Below, one piece after another: positions 54,169 to 64,000 of a stretch of DNA of 64,000 nt. The stretch's first letter is position 1, and the number at the start of each line of letters is the position of its first letter. Below the pieces are notes generated by a model. The model was not told the DNA's origin. It worked only from the letters and a program-made list of their open reading frames with translations, and made no database searches. Origin of the DNA: an uncultured Saccharospirillaceae bacterium (lineage in GTDB: Bacteria > Pseudomonadota > Gammaproteobacteria > Pseudomonadales > Oceanobacteraceae). The position numbers and the translations under genes are program-made. The stretch covers positions 372,001 through 436,000 of the forward strand of contig CANMOZ010000001.1 of the NCBI GenBank assembly GCA_947499545.1. The letters are read 5' to 3'.

Positions 54169-55479
54169 TCAATTCTGTTGCCAGTCTTCGAGTCTTTCTT
54201 CTAAAAAGCGATCATTGGGCAAGCCCACTCGACTGAGCATTTGTTTGAAATCGGCTTCTGGCAGGCAAACTTGTAATAACCATTCGCCCTCTTCAGAAAA
54301 TCGCTCTGACGAAACCGCTTGAGATTCATACAACATCGCGCGTAATTGCCCTTCATTTGGCGCCAAGCAAATTTCTTGATTGACCATTGCCTGACCAAGC
54401 CATTCGCCAATGGCTTTATCAATCAAGTCCAACCCCAAGCCCTGTTGAGCCGACACCCACACTCGGAAGGGTTTACCTGATTCATCGTATTCAATTTTGG
54501 GCTCTACCCCAAGCAAATCAATTTTGTTATACACCAAGAGCGTTGGAATTTCATTAGCACCTATCTCTTGTAACACCGCATTGACTTGCTCAATGTTATG
54601 CTGACGTTCATGATCAGCGCAATCGATCACGTGCAAAAGCAAATCCGCTTCTTCGGTTTCTTGCAAGGTTGCACGAAAAGCTTCCACCAGCTTATGCGGT
54701 AAGTGTCGAATGAATCCCACGGTATCTGCAAGCACCACTTCACCCACATTGGTTACCGACAAACGTCTTAATGTGGGGTCCAATGTAGCGAACATTTGCT
54801 GTGCGGCATAAACCTCTGCGTTAGTCAGGGCGTTAAATAAGCTGGATTTTCCGGCATTGGTATACCCAACTAAAGAAACCGACGGAATACGTGAACGCTT
54901 TCTAGAACGTCGGTTCTGTGCTCTTTGAGTGCGAACTTTTTCTAGGCGTTTATGTATGGACTGGATTCTGCCTCGCAAGAGACGACGATCCGTCTCCAAC
55001 TGCGTTTCACCTGGCCCACGAAGACCAATCCCGCCTTTTTGACGCTCAAGGTGCGTCCAGCCACGTACCAAACGGGTCGTTTGGTGCTGTAACTGTGCCA
55101 GCTCAACCTGCAACTTCCCTTCATGTGTTCGCGCACGCTGGGCAAAGATATCCAGAATCAATCCTGTGCGATCCAACACCCGGCACTGCAAAGCTTGCTC
55201 TAGGTTTCGCTCCTGACTGGGAGATAACGCGTGGTTAAATAAAACAACTTCAGCTTGATACAACCGTACGGCATCGGCAATCTCTTCCAATTTACCCGAA
55301 CCAATAAAGGTTTTTGGATGAGGTGTACTCCGAGTCCCGGTGATCATGGCGACGGGGTCACCACCGGCTGACAGCACTAATTCTTCAAATTCTCGAGGAT
55401 CTTCTCGATCGTCTCCTTCAGGAAAATCGATGTGCACTAAGACAGCACTCTCTCCTGAATCAGGCCGTTCAAAAAACAA
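54169..55479 (-). CDS. hflX: GTPase HflX
   Basis: A 436-residue ribosome-splitting GTPase. Start is TTG 55479 with AAGGAGA upstream. N-terminal domain with MITGTRSTPHPKTFIGSGKLEEI, then GGIGLRGPGETQLETDRR, GTPase P-loop GYTNAGKSSLFN, switch DTVGFIRHLPHKLVEAF and NKIDLL. It rescues stalled or heat-damaged ribosomes. Part of the hfq-hflX-hflK-hflC operon. Confidence 0.95.
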   Translation of the reverse strand: MFFERPDSGESAVLVHIDFPEGDDREDPREFEELVLSAGGDPVAMITGTRSTPHPKTFIGSGKLEEIADAVRLYQAEVVLFNHALSPSQERNLEQALQCRVLDRTGLILDIFAQRARTHEGKLQVELAQLQHQTTRLVRGWTHLERQKGGIGLRGPGETQLETDRRLLRGRIQSIHKRLEKVRTQRAQNRRSRKRSRIPSVSLVGYTNAGKSSLFNALTNAEVYAAQQMFATLDPTLRRLSVTNVGEVVLADTVGFIRHLPHKLVEAFRATLQETEEADLLLHVIDCADHERQHNIEQVNAVLQEIGANEIPTLLVYNKIDLLGVEPKIEYDESGKPFRVWVSAQQGLGLDLIDKAIGEWLGQAMVNQEICLAPNEGQLRAMLYESQAVSSERFSEEGEWLLQVCLPEADFKQMLSRVGLPNDRFLEERLEDWQQN

Positions 55480-55554
55480 CGACGCTCTCCTTGATGATAC
55501 TGAAATAAAAAAAGGACGTTACCAATATTGGCTTGAATATACAGGTTGGAGGGG

Positions 55555-55575
55555 AAAGGGGCAAAGCCCCTTTTT
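55555..55575. terminator. hairpin between hfq and hflX
   Basis: AAAGGGGC-AAA-GCCCCTTT with five T on the plus side. For leftward hfq transcripts the trailing run is C/T, so it may only attenuate before hflX. Confidence 0.6.
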
Positions 55576-55616
55576 CATATCAACCGCATAGAGTCTGCGG
55601 CCGCATAGAAATGTTA

Positions 55617-56021
55617 TCAATCGTGGTAATCATCGCCTTGCGGGGCATCGTCGCCCGGAGCGCCTTGATTGCCCTGGTAGCCGCCTTGATAGCCGCCTTG
55701 ATAACCGCCACTGCTCTGGCCTTGATAACCGCTACCTTGTTGGCCACTGCCTTGATAACCGCTGCCTTGTTGTCCCCCGGCAAAGCCGCCTGGTTGATTG
55801 GTGCCGTGCTGTAGACGCACATTACGTGAAGGCACCACAGTCGAAATAGCGTGCTTATAAACCATCTGGCTGACTGTATTTTTCAGCAAGATGACGAATT
55901 GGTCGAAAGATTCTATTGTGCCTTGCAACTTGATGCCGTTGACCAAAAAAATCGAAACGGGTACGCGCTCTTTGCGCAAAGCATTTAAGTAAGGGTCTTG
56001 TAATGAGTGCCCTTTTGACAT
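55617..56021 (-). CDS. hfq: RNA chaperone Hfq
   Basis: A 134-residue Hfq. The Sm core (residues 1-68) is canonical: [61 protein letters not shown]. It pairs small RNAs with mRNAs. The C-terminal tail (about 70-134) is a Gly/Gln/Tyr-rich repeat ([12 protein letters not shown] and [12 protein letters not shown]) ending in acidic DDYHD. The acidic tip is known to sweep RNA off the ring in E. coli Hfq. Encoded 59 bp after miaA, the usual order. Confidence 0.97.
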   Translation of the reverse strand: MSKGHSLQDPYLNALRKERVPVSIFLVNGIKLQGTIESFDQFVILLKNTVSQMVYKHAISTVVPSRNVRLQHGTNQPGGFAGGQQGSGYQGSGQQGSGYQGQSSGGYQGGYQGGYQGNQGAPGDDAPQGDDYHD

Positions 56022-56080
56022 CTCAATCTCCTTAGAGTTTAAAATAGCCTCACGCCAACAAAATTATTGGTCGTGAACGG

Positions 56081-57115
56081 TTAGACGGATATGGGTGCAG
56101 ACTCCAGCCATTTCAAGGCCTTGCTGCTAAGCATGGGATCTTCGGATTCAAACCACTGTACATCCGGCCAACTCCTTAGCCAAGTCAACTGGCGTTTAGC
56201 CAGCTGCCGCGTAGCGATGATGCCGCGATCCACCATTTCAGCGTAGCTCATGCTCCCTGAAAGGTATTCCCAGGCTTGGCGATAGCCCACAGATCTAATC
56301 GCCGGTAACCCTGCATGCAAATCGCCTCGTTGAAACAGCTGTTCAACTTCCGCCAAAAATCCCTCATCAAGCATTTGGTGGAATCGCTGGGCGATACGCT
56401 CATGCAGGCGCTTTCGATCTATTGGACATACAGCCATCTGCAAAAGTTCAAAAGGCAACGACGAAGGAGTCTGTTGCTGCAGGTGCCATGTCATTGTTTT
56501 GCCTGTCGCGAGATAGATTTCCAATGCACGCTGCAGTCGCTGAGGATCATTAGGATTGATGCGCTGTGCGGAGACCTCGTCAACTTCTGATAACCGGCGA
56601 TGGATTCCAGGCCATCCTTCGCTTTCAGCCCAAGCCTCGATTTGCTGCCGTATAGTAGCATTAGCTGATGGTAATTCGGCAGACCCTTCTATCAAAAATT
56701 TGTAGTAGAGCATGGTTCCACCGACCAAAAGCGGCACTTTTCCAGAATCCTGAATGCTTTTTATGCATGCCAAAGCATCTTGACGAAAATCTGAAGCGCT
56801 ATAAGGTTCAGCAGGATCTCGTATATCAATCAAATGATGCGGCACTTGGGCCAACTCTTCGGCGCTGGGTTTAGCGGTGCCGATGTCCATCCCACGATAC
56901 ACCAACGCAGAATCCACGCTGATGATTTCAAAGGGATAGGATTTTGCGAGTTCCAACGCTAAACCCGTTTTGCCCGATGCAGTAGGCCCCATTAAGGACA
57001 CAACCCAAGGTTTGGGTTCAGTCCTATTCGGCAATAAATCAGGCTTATCTTTTATCTGTAAATCGGGTGCAGGGGTCGTTTCATTCACGAGGCTTTCATT
57101 CACTATTACGGCCAA
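56081..57115 (-). CDS. miaA: tRNA dimethylallyltransferase
   Basis: A 344-residue MiaA, which adds the dimethylallyl group to A37 of tRNAs reading U-starting codons. P-loop [15 protein letters not shown] (about 43-57), [19 protein letters not shown], the loop [19 protein letters not shown], and [14 protein letters not shown]. About 35 extra N-terminal residues precede the usual start. Ordinary C-terminus with [13 protein letters not shown]. Confidence 0.95.
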   Translation of the reverse strand: MAVIVNESLVNETTPAPDLQIKDKPDLLPNRTEPKPWVVSLMGPTASGKTGLALELAKSYPFEIISVDSALVYRGMDIGTAKPSAEELAQVPHHLIDIRDPAEPYSASDFRQDALACIKSIQDSGKVPLLVGGTMLYYKFLIEGSAELPSANATIRQQIEAWAESEGWPGIHRRLSEVDEVSAQRINPNDPQRLQRALEIYLATGKTMTWHLQQQTPSSLPFELLQMAVCPIDRKRLHERIAQRFHQMLDEGFLAEVEQLFQRGDLHAGLPAIRSVGYRQAWEYLSGSMSYAEMVDRGIIATRQLAKRQLTWLRSWPDVQWFESEDPMLSSKALKWLESAPISV

Positions 57116-57312
57116 TCTCTAGGACAACGCCTCTTACCTATAAAGGATAAGACACCAAAGGCGAGTCGCGTTGAGTCTTAATTGTACTACAACCACAGCC
57201 ACTCTCGAACCCGAAGTGCCGTAACAAGTGCCTTTGTATGTGCCTTAAATAGTGAAACAACTGGGTCAGCCAAGAGAAGAAGCACCCTTGCTCTATTGTA
57301 AGTACATTGAAG

Positions 57313-59235
57313 TTAGCGACCACGCAAAAAGAGCTTATCAAGCTCTTGCATGCTCATGGACGTCCAAGTGGGGCGCCCGTGATTGCACTGACCACTTCGC
57401 TCGGTGCGCTCCATATCTCGCAAAATGGCGTTCATTTCTTCAAGGGTTAAGCGTCGATTGGCGCGTATAGCGCCATGGCATGCCATGGTTGCTAGAATTT
57501 CATTGCGCTTTTCTTCCCACTTTCGGGTACTACCGAGATTCTTTAAATCCTCTAGCACTGCACTCAAAAGAGGTTCTGTGTCCGCTGATCGCAACAAAGC
57601 GGGTTGCTGACGAACCAAAAGGCTTTCTGGACCCGCTCGACTCACCTCAAACCCCAGCTGCTCTAAGTGCGAGTGATACTCTTCTGCGGTATCTGCCAGG
57701 GATTGACTCACATTCACCGAGATGGGCACCAGCAGCGGCTGACACTGGATTCCTTCTTGATCGAAAGCCAGCTTAAGGCCTTCATAAGTGATGCGTTCGT
57801 GCGCCGCGTGAATATCAACTATCACCAGCCCTTCTTGCGTTTGGGATAAAATATACACGCCTTGCAATTGGGCCAATGCAAACCCCAAGGGAGGACATTC
57901 AGAGCCTTGTGTTTCATTCAAATGAACAGAGGTCGAAGCTGATATATCTGTTACCGGCTTTTCCCCTAAAGCCTTTTCGATAAAGGCCCCATAAGCGGCC
58001 CCCTGCTCTCGAATTTCATTTACGGTCGGTTTTTCACGATACGCCGTAGCACCTGAAGAATAAGAAACCTGCTGTGGGAGAGCTCTCTCTTTCTGCTGAC
58101 TGACGGCGGCCAAATCAAGCCCTTCTTGAACGGGTATTGGCTCTACGATAGAAGTCGTTTGAGAGGTAGCATGCGTCGCTGTTTCAGGTTCGTGTGTCTG
58201 TGCACGAGCTGCTGTCGTCTCTGAAGATTCAGGCCTTATATCGCCTAAAGCCCGATGCAAAGTACTGAACAAGAAATTGTGTACCATGCGCCCATCGCGA
58301 AAGCGCACTTCGTGTTTGGTGGGGTGCACATTTACATCCACCAGCGCAGGATCAAGGGTTAAATACAACACAAAGGCGGGGTGACGGCCCCCGTATAAAA
58401 CATCCTGATAAGCTTGACGAATGGCGTGAGCGACCAAACGGTCTCGGATAATACGACCGTTCACAAAGAAATACTGCATATCCGCTTGGCTACGAGAAAA
58501 GCTCGGCAACCCAACCCAGCCTTCCAGTTTCAAGCCAGCCGCTTCACGCTGCACGACGACCGATTGCTCGATAAACTCAGGTTTAAGCAGCTGCGCGATG
58601 CGTTTTTCACGATCCAGATCCGATTGACAAGGCTTAAGTCGATGGACCGCTCGCTGATTATGCGTCAAAGTAAAGGCAACGTCGAAGCGGCTCAATGCCA
58701 TGCGCCGTACGACCTCTTCCAAATGCCCAAACTCGGTTTTTTCTGTTCTTAAAAATTTTCGCCGAGCAGGCGTATTGAAAAACAAATCGCGTACATCGAG
58801 CGTTGTACCTTGGGGGTGAGACGCCGGAGTGATGTCCGTGCTCATTTCAGGGCCTTCGGCCGTTACGGTATAGGCCGACCCTTGCTCGCTGGAATTTGAA
58901 GTGATGTAGAGCCTTGAAACCGACGCGATACTGGCAAGGGCTTCGCCTCTAAAGCCCAAACTGGTGACACTTTCCAAATCATCCAGTGTTTTGATTTTAC
59001 TGGTCGCGTGACGATTGAGCGCAAGCGGCAAATCTTCCTTAGCCAGCCCTTCACCATCATCACGGATTTTGATGCGCTTTACACCACCTTGCTCAACATC
59101 AATGCTGATGCTTGTCGCACCAGCATCCAAACTGTTTTCAACAAGCTCTTTCACCACGTTGGCAGGCCTTTCAACCACTTCCCCAGCAGCAATTTGGTTC
59201 GCCAATTGCGGCGATAATAGGGTGATTTTGCTCAT
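57313..59235 (-). CDS. mutL: DNA mismatch repair protein MutL
   Basis: A 640-residue MutL. N-terminal GHKL ATPase: [25 protein letters not shown] (motif I), [21 protein letters not shown] (about 93-102), and the transducer with FVNGR. A variable linker lies at about 330-440. The C-terminal dimerisation part includes [13 protein letters not shown] and [12 protein letters not shown], lacking the endonuclease motif as usual for MutH-containing bacteria. It links MutS recognition to strand cutting. Lies after amiB in the usual operon. Confidence 0.96.
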   Translation of the reverse strand: MSKITLLSPQLANQIAAGEVVERPANVVKELVENSLDAGATSISIDVEQGGVKRIKIRDDGEGLAKEDLPLALNRHATSKIKTLDDLESVTSLGFRGEALASIASVSRLYITSNSSEQGSAYTVTAEGPEMSTDITPASHPQGTTLDVRDLFFNTPARRKFLRTEKTEFGHLEEVVRRMALSRFDVAFTLTHNQRAVHRLKPCQSDLDREKRIAQLLKPEFIEQSVVVQREAAGLKLEGWVGLPSFSRSQADMQYFFVNGRIIRDRLVAHAIRQAYQDVLYGGRHPAFVLYLTLDPALVDVNVHPTKHEVRFRDGRMVHNFLFSTLHRALGDIRPESSETTAARAQTHEPETATHATSQTTSIVEPIPVQEGLDLAAVSQQKERALPQQVSYSSGATAYREKPTVNEIREQGAAYGAFIEKALGEKPVTDISASTSVHLNETQGSECPPLGFALAQLQGVYILSQTQEGLVIVDIHAAHERITYEGLKLAFDQEGIQCQPLLVPISVNVSQSLADTAEEYHSHLEQLGFEVSRAGPESLLVRQQPALLRSADTEPLLSAVLEDLKNLGSTRKWEEKRNEILATMACHGAIRANRRLTLEEMNAILRDMERTERSGQCNHGRPTWTSMSMQELDKLFLRGR

Positions 59236-59298
59236 GAATCGCTCTTTGTTGGAATCAGCAGTTTTCCTAAAAACAGCCTAATGTCCTGTGTTTCGACA

Positions 59299-60657
59299 TC
59301 AAGACGTCGGCACCTTAAGCACTTGCCCCACTCGAATCCGATCGTTCGACAACGCATTCAATTGCTTAATTTCGTTAAGGCTGATGTTGTAACGCTCAGC
59401 AATACTCGACAACGTATCGCCGCTTGCGATGACATACTCTTTGGTTTTATGTCGATGCTTTTTCAACCAGGCTACATAACTGCCCGGAGGAGGCGTTCCG
59501 TAAAAATATTGGGTTACGCCTCGGTAAATGGAGCGTGCCAACGCTTTTCGGTGGCTATTGCTTTTCAACTTGCGGGCTTCGTAGGGGCTTGTGATAAACC
59601 CCGCTTCCACCAATATCGAGGGTACGTCGGGCGATTTTAACACAACAAACTGAGCCTGCTCGACTCGTTTTTTGTGCAGTTTGCCTACCTTACCCATTTC
59701 TTTAAGAACCTTATCCCCCACTGCCAAACTGGCTGACATGGTGGCGGTTTGTGAAAGGTCCAAGAGCACACCGGCCAAGACATCGTCCTTATCATCCAGC
59801 GTCACGCCTCCAACGCCCCCAATTAAATCCGCGCGATTTTCTGTATTGGCAAGCCAACGAGCGGCCTCACTGGTTGCACCTTTAGGAGAGATGGCATACA
59901 CCGAGCTGCCTTGGGCTCTTGGGTTTTTAAACGCGTCCGCATGGATCGATATCAATAAATCTGCATTCACATCCCGAGCTCGCTTATTACGCCCTCTCAA
60001 CGGAATGTAGTAGTCCCCCGTTCTGACCATCACAGGTTTATAACCTTTCTCGCGCTTGAGGAGCGATTCCAATTCACGGGCTATTTTGAGCACAATATTT
60101 TTTTCGTAAATCCCCCCGTGCCCAATCGCACCGGGGTCTTCTCCTCCGTGTCCCGCATCAATCGCGATGATAATGTCACGTTGCTGATGGTCCGAGGGCA
60201 ACGATTTGGGTTCCGTGGATTTTTTAACCGTATCTTCGGGGTATAAATCTAAGACCAAGCGATACCCATACGGAGGGTTCGGTTTCAGCAAAAAACTTTT
60301 TGGAGTGACTTTTTCTCGTAAATCCAGCACCACCCTCAAATCTTTTTGGTTACGCTTTCCGTGCCGGACTTTAATCACCGGCCCATCATCCAATGGCAAT
60401 TGACTCAAACTGCCTTTAAGACGGGCATCATCCAAATCAATCACAACTCGGCTAGGGTTTGACAAGGTAAAGACGCGATGCTCGCTTGCTTTGCTTAAAT
60501 CAAACACCAATCGAGAGTGGTCTGGCGCATGCCAGAGACGGGCTTCTTTAATATCCCCCCAAGAGAATTCAGACAGCAATACCCCTAGCATTCCCCCAAA
60601 AAAGGTCAGCCATTGATACCCGACTTTCTTTCTATTCCAAGGTCGCACCCTTAACAT
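59299..60657 (-). CDS. amiB: N-acetylmuramoyl-L-alanine amidase with AMIN and LysM
   Basis: From ATG 60657 (GGTGAG upstream) 452 residues. Signal anchor/leader FFGGMLGVLLSEFSWG, AMIN domain (KEARLWHAPDHSRLVFDLS...), then amidase_3 catalytic domain with IAIDAGHGGEDPGAIGHGG (zinc His), LSIHADAF and ILVEAGFIT with catalytic Glu. C-terminal LysM ASGDTLSSIAERYNISLNEIKQLN. It cleaves septal peptidoglycan to separate daughter cells, normally activated by EnvC/NlpD-type factors. Lies between tsaE and mutL. Confidence 0.94.
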   Translation of the reverse strand: MLRVRPWNRKKVGYQWLTFFGGMLGVLLSEFSWGDIKEARLWHAPDHSRLVFDLSKASEHRVFTLSNPSRVVIDLDDARLKGSLSQLPLDDGPVIKVRHGKRNQKDLRVVLDLREKVTPKSFLLKPNPPYGYRLVLDLYPEDTVKKSTEPKSLPSDHQQRDIIIAIDAGHGGEDPGAIGHGGIYEKNIVLKIARELESLLKREKGYKPVMVRTGDYYIPLRGRNKRARDVNADLLISIHADAFKNPRAQGSSVYAISPKGATSEAARWLANTENRADLIGGVGGVTLDDKDDVLAGVLLDLSQTATMSASLAVGDKVLKEMGKVGKLHKKRVEQAQFVVLKSPDVPSILVEAGFITSPYEARKLKSNSHRKALARSIYRGVTQYFYGTPPPGSYVAWLKKHRHKTKEYVIASGDTLSSIAERYNISLNEIKQLNALSNDRIRVGQVLKVPTS

Positions 60658-60759
60658 TGGGTTCTCACCGCACCTCATCAAACGTTGGCCTCATCTACTG
60701 CTTTGACATTTCAGGAGGCATACTCCCGACGTAAACCGATCTCAATCAGACATACTGTC

Positions 60760-61308
60760 TCAAATGAACCATTGGTTTAGCAAATGCTTGCCAAGTTCCG
60801 TTAATGCTTTTGCTTGCAGCCTACGCGCCGTATTCTCCAAGCTTTCAGTCGCTTGAATCTCTTCCGAGTCAATCGATTCAGAAGGGACTGCACTTAGGGG
60901 GACGGGAATTAGGGTGATGTCTAAATCCGCAATAGGTAAACAACCCTGACCGCGTTCTGGCCATTCAATCAAGGTCACAACGCCGGGTTGAAAGTAGTCT
61001 CTAATGCCCATGAACTCTAACTCTTCAGGGTCCCCTAAACGATACAAATCGAAGTGATAGGCCTTGGGTGTCAGGTGCTCATATGGCTCCACGAGGGTAT
61101 AAGTTGGACTCTTAACGGCTCCTGCATGACCTAAGCCTCGAATCAAGCTCCGAGCAAAGGTCGTTTTCCCAGCCCCAAGAGTGCCTTGAAGATAAAGGGT
61201 GCAAGGCTGATTCAAATTCGCTTGTTGCTGCAACAAGGCGGCCAGTTGCTCGCCTCGTTTCATCATCGCAGCTTCAGTTACAATTTCTGTTTTGGTTTCA
61301 ATACTCAT
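60760..61308 (-). CDS. tsaE: tRNA threonylcarbamoyladenosine biosynthesis ATPase TsaE
   Basis: A 182-residue TsaE. P-loop [15 protein letters not shown] (about 44-58), [33 protein letters not shown], and LIEWPERG, all classic. With TsaB and TsaD it makes the t6A37 base of tRNAs reading A-starting codons. The C-terminal tail of about 50 residues is longer than in E. coli. It overlaps nnr by 11 bases. Confidence 0.95.
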   Translation of the reverse strand: MSIETKTEIVTEAAMMKRGEQLAALLQQQANLNQPCTLYLQGTLGAGKTTFARSLIRGLGHAGAVKSPTYTLVEPYEHLTPKAYHFDLYRLGDPEELEFMGIRDYFQPGVVTLIEWPERGQGCLPIADLDITLIPVPLSAVPSESIDSEEIQATESLENTARRLQAKALTELGKHLLNQWFI

Positions 61309-62815
61309 TATTCAATATGCGTATGTAAGGCAGAAGGTCAGTCGCTTTGAGCCCTAATTCTCCCTGTTCTGCCGCTAAATCGCCAGCTTTTGCGTGCAAA
61401 CAAACGCCACGCACAGCGGCTTCAGGGCCTTCAACCCCTAACGCGAGCATTCCGGCAATTACCCCCGTGAGAATGTCGCCCATACCGGCAGTTGCCATTC
61501 CCGGATTGCCTTCAATGGCAATGCCTCTGTGTCGAGAGGTTCGAATCAAACTGCCAGACCCTTTCAACACCACGCTGCAATGGTATTTTTCAAAGAGTTT
61601 TTGCACGGTATCAAAGCGATTGTTTTGCCCTTCTTGCGTACTGATCCCCAACAAGCGAGCCGCTTCACCTGGATGGGGGGTCATCACCCAGCGCTTATGC
61701 GTTTGAATCGGTTGCTTTGCCAAAATAGGGTATTTTGCCATCAAATTAAGCGCGTCTGCGTCCAACACTACCGCACAGTCAGCCCCCCAAACGGCTTTCA
61801 CAATTCGTTCAGCCCAATCGCTTTGACCCAACCCAGGCCCAATGGCGATCACGTCAGCTTCTTGAATGGCCGTTTGCAATTGATCGGTCGAATCGTCCAA
61901 AGGACAGGTCATAAGCTCAGGACAGTGAGCCAAAAGAGCTGGAAAGTGCTCAGTATGAGTGGCAATGGTGACCTTACCCGCTCCCGAAACCAGCGCAGCT
62001 TCAGCCGCCAAAGCCGGCGCCCCCGCCATGCCATAATCACCACCGATCACCAGCACTCTGCCTCTTTGGTGCTTGTGAATATTTTGCATCAAAGGGTTTC
62101 TAGGGGGCATCCATAAGACTGATTGTGAATACCAATGGTCGGTGCCATGAGTGGCTTCCCAAAGGTCCACTTCGGACACCAATGGCGCAATAAAGCAATC
62201 ACCTACGTAATCTCGCCCATCAGCCGTTAGCAAGCCGCGCTTAGGCGATAAAAAAGTGAGTGTCGCATCGGCATGAATACAATCTTCAGCGGCCAACCCC
62301 GTGTCGGCATCTAAACCAGTGGGCACATCCAACGCCAGCAATATACCTTCTTGCCGATTAAGCAATTGAGTAGCTGTACGCACCGGCTCTCGCAGCTCTC
62401 CTTTTGCTCCGATTCCCAACAGCGCATCCACCCAAACATCAGCTTGAGGCAAATCTCCTTCAAAATGACGTACCGTTAACCCGGCTGCTTGAGCTTCTCG
62501 CAAAGCCGACATCGATAAGGTTGAACGATCTTCATCCGCGCCCAAGGTATACAAAAACACCTCTAGCCCTGCTCGGTGTGCGGTTGCGGCCAAGATCAAA
62601 CCATCTCCACCATTGTTCCCAGCACCGCAGAGAATCCCTAGGGTTTGTACTTCTGGATGAACCTCTCGCAACCACTCAAAGGCTGCCTTCCCGGCTAAAG
62701 TCATCAATCCATACAGCCCGCCATCCACCTTTTCACTGAGACGGTGGTCAACTTCTCTTGCTTCTGACACCGACAATGCGGGTAAAAGTTGCTCTGAGAT
62801 ATGCCAATACGTCAT
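61298..62815 (-). CDS. nnr: bifunctional NAD(P)HX epimerase/dehydratase
   Basis: From ATG 62815 (AAGGA upstream) 505 residues. N-terminal YjeF epimerase domain ([44 protein letters not shown]) and C-terminal carbohydrate-kinase-like dehydratase ([52 protein letters not shown], and [22 protein letters not shown]). It repairs hydrated NAD(P)H. Adjacent to tsaE in the usual order. Confidence 0.96.
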   Translation of the reverse strand: MTYWHISEQLLPALSVSEAREVDHRLSEKVDGGLYGLMTLAGKAAFEWLREVHPEVQTLGILCGAGNNGGDGLILAATAHRAGLEVFLYTLGADEDRSTLSMSALREAQAAGLTVRHFEGDLPQADVWVDALLGIGAKGELREPVRTATQLLNRQEGILLALDVPTGLDADTGLAAEDCIHADATLTFLSPKRGLLTADGRDYVGDCFIAPLVSEVDLWEATHGTDHWYSQSVLWMPPRNPLMQNIHKHQRGRVLVIGGDYGMAGAPALAAEAALVSGAGKVTIATHTEHFPALLAHCPELMTCPLDDSTDQLQTAIQEADVIAIGPGLGQSDWAERIVKAVWGADCAVVLDADALNLMAKYPILAKQPIQTHKRWVMTPHPGEAARLLGISTQEGQNNRFDTVQKLFEKYHCSVVLKGSGSLIRTSRHRGIAIEGNPGMATAGMGDILTGVIAGMLALGVEGPEAAVRGVCLHAKAGDLAAEQGELGLKATDLLPYIRILNNEY

Positions 62816-62898
62816 AACGGGTCCTTGTTTCCTTTTCAAACTGCGAACTTCGGGAGACAATAGGGTATGTTGGTTTCGGATTCCAGTTTGTCTTTTTC

Positions 62899-63993
62899 AT
62901 GAGCGCCCCAAAGCACGCATTATCTTCTGAACAGCTTGCCCATCTCGCCCAACACATTAAGGAGTGGGGTCGAGCACTTGGCTTTCAGCAAATTGGCATC
63001 ACCGATGTGGATTTAGGTATCCATCGAGATCACCTTAAACGTTGGCTAGCCAATGGCTATCAAGGTGAATTGGAGTACATGAGCGCCCATGGCGACAAGC
63101 GATTGCACCCAGATCAATTGCATCCAGGAACTCTCCGCATCATCTCTGCCAGAATGGATTACATGGCACCAGAAGTCGAAACCCTCAAATTACTTGATCA
63201 TCCATCAAAAGCCTATGTGTCACGTTATGCATTGGGCCGTGACTACCACAAACTGATTCGCAAACGCCTCACACAGTTGGGTAAAGAGATTGAAGCGCAG
63301 GTCGGGGGGCATGGTTATCGTGCCTTTGTGGACAGTGCTCCCATATTGGAACGAGGATTAGCTCAAAAAGCAGGGCTTGGCTGGATTGGCAAAAACACCA
63401 TGACGATCAACCCCAAAGCGGGGTCCTATTTTTTTCTTGGGGAACTCTTTACTGACTTACCCTTACCGATTGATTCCCCTTTTGAAGCCTTACACTGTGG
63501 CAGCTGTTCGGCTTGCTTAACCTACTGCCCAACTCAAGCTTTTGTTTCACCTCATGTACTGGACGCACGCAAATGCATCTCTTACCTCACCATTGAAAAC
63601 AAAGGCCCAATTCCAGAGCATTTCCGTAAACCTATGGGGAATCGCGTCTTCGGTTGCGATGACTGTCAACTGGTTTGCCCCTGGAATAAATTCTCCAAGC
63701 CTACGACAGAACCCGACTTTCACCCACGCCATCAATTGGATCAAGCCGATCTTTGCGATTTATTTCGTTGGGATGAACCGACTTTTCTAAAAAGAACCGA
63801 AGGCTCAGCGATCCGACGCATTGGTTATGAACGCTGGCTGCGTAATTTAGCTGTCGGTTTAGGAAATGCCGCAACCACGCCTGACGTGATTTCTGCTTTA
63901 AGATCGCGAGTAAACTTTCCTTCCGCTTTAGTTCAAGAGCATGTCATTTGGGCTTTAGAGCAACACAATGAGTCGCCCCAAACGAGCCCATGA
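62899..63993 (+). CDS. queG: epoxyqueuosine reductase
   Basis: A 364-residue QueG, which uses cobalamin to finish queuosine in tRNA. Has FQQIGITDVDLG, a conserved RYALGRDYHKLIRKRL, DSAPILERGLAQKAGLGWIGKNT, and two [4Fe-4S] motifs: CGSCSACLTYCPTQAF and CDDCQLVCPWNKF. Divergent from nnr. Its stop (TGA 63991-63993) overlaps a possible ATG at 63990, so another gene may begin just at the edge of the window. Confidence 0.95.
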   Translation: MSAPKHALSSEQLAHLAQHIKEWGRALGFQQIGITDVDLGIHRDHLKRWLANGYQGELEYMSAHGDKRLHPDQLHPGTLRIISARMDYMAPEVETLKLLDHPSKAYVSRYALGRDYHKLIRKRLTQLGKEIEAQVGGHGYRAFVDSAPILERGLAQKAGLGWIGKNTMTINPKAGSYFFLGELFTDLPLPIDSPFEALHCGSCSACLTYCPTQAFVSPHVLDARKCISYLTIENKGPIPEHFRKPMGNRVFGCDDCQLVCPWNKFSKPTTEPDFHPRHQLDQADLCDLFRWDEPTFLKRTEGSAIRRIGYERWLRNLAVGLGNAATTPDVISALRSRVNFPSALVQEHVIWALEQHNESPQTSP

Positions 63994-64000
63994 CTGATCC

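Overview
The window looks like the chromosome of a marine-type gammaproteobacterium. The right end carries the conserved block queG / nnr-tsaE-amiB-mutL-miaA-hfq-hflX-hflK-hflC-DUF2065-purA, whose order is typical of Gammaproteobacteria. QueF, PhhB, class I fumarase and a MASE2-type adenylate cyclase fit the same group. I cannot name the genus from sequence alone.

Layout: (1) 1-9621 is the late (head and tail) part of a P2-superfamily prophage closest in style to HP1/K139 (DUF2597 tube, DUF2586 sheath). Capsid genes run leftwards, and terminase and portal run rightwards from a shared divergent region. The large terminase is frameshifted, and no early genes (repressor, replication) follow the ogr-like activator. 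(2) 9614-14300 holds non-phage genes (polysaccharide deacetylase, membrane protein, two paralogous lipoprotein loci with large in-frame tandem repeats), the last ~40 codons of a tyrosine recombinase, and a broken tRNA-Leu 3' part. Together these suggest the decayed right end of the integrated element. (3) 14.3-33.8 kb is an AT-rich accessory region: an outer-membrane beta-barrel; an orphan Rhs C-terminal toxin module with a lipoprotein immunity candidate and a string of immunity-like genes, bracketed by an imperfect ~80-bp repeat; solo periplasmic binding proteins; a secreted zinc-phospholipase-C-like protein and a small lectin-like protein; IS5-type and other gene debris; and a secreted S74-type chaperone domain. 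It ends at tRNA-Ser(GGA). (4) 33.9-64 kb is core genome (nitroreductase, adenylate cyclase, queF, ABC exporter, acyl-CoA dehydrogenase, phhB, fumarase, purA, hfl/hfq operon, mutL, amiB, tsaE, nnr, queG), interspersed with more solo binding proteins, including a tandem pair of PotD-like paralogues.

How the genes work together: the core block couples tRNA modification (miaA, tsaE, queG, queF), membrane proteolysis control (hflKC), RNA chaperoning (hfq), mismatch repair (mutL) and cell-wall splitting (amiB). The accessory half is dominated by envelope and secreted functions and by signs of repeated insertion and decay. The most promising uncharacterised material is the repeat-bracketed orphan Rhs/immunity island at 15.6-20.6 kb, the duplicated repeat-bearing lipoproteins at 11.8-14.0 kb, and the stand-alone secreted S74-like protein at 33.1 kb. 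All assignments come from reading the sequence and remembered family features; no database search was run.
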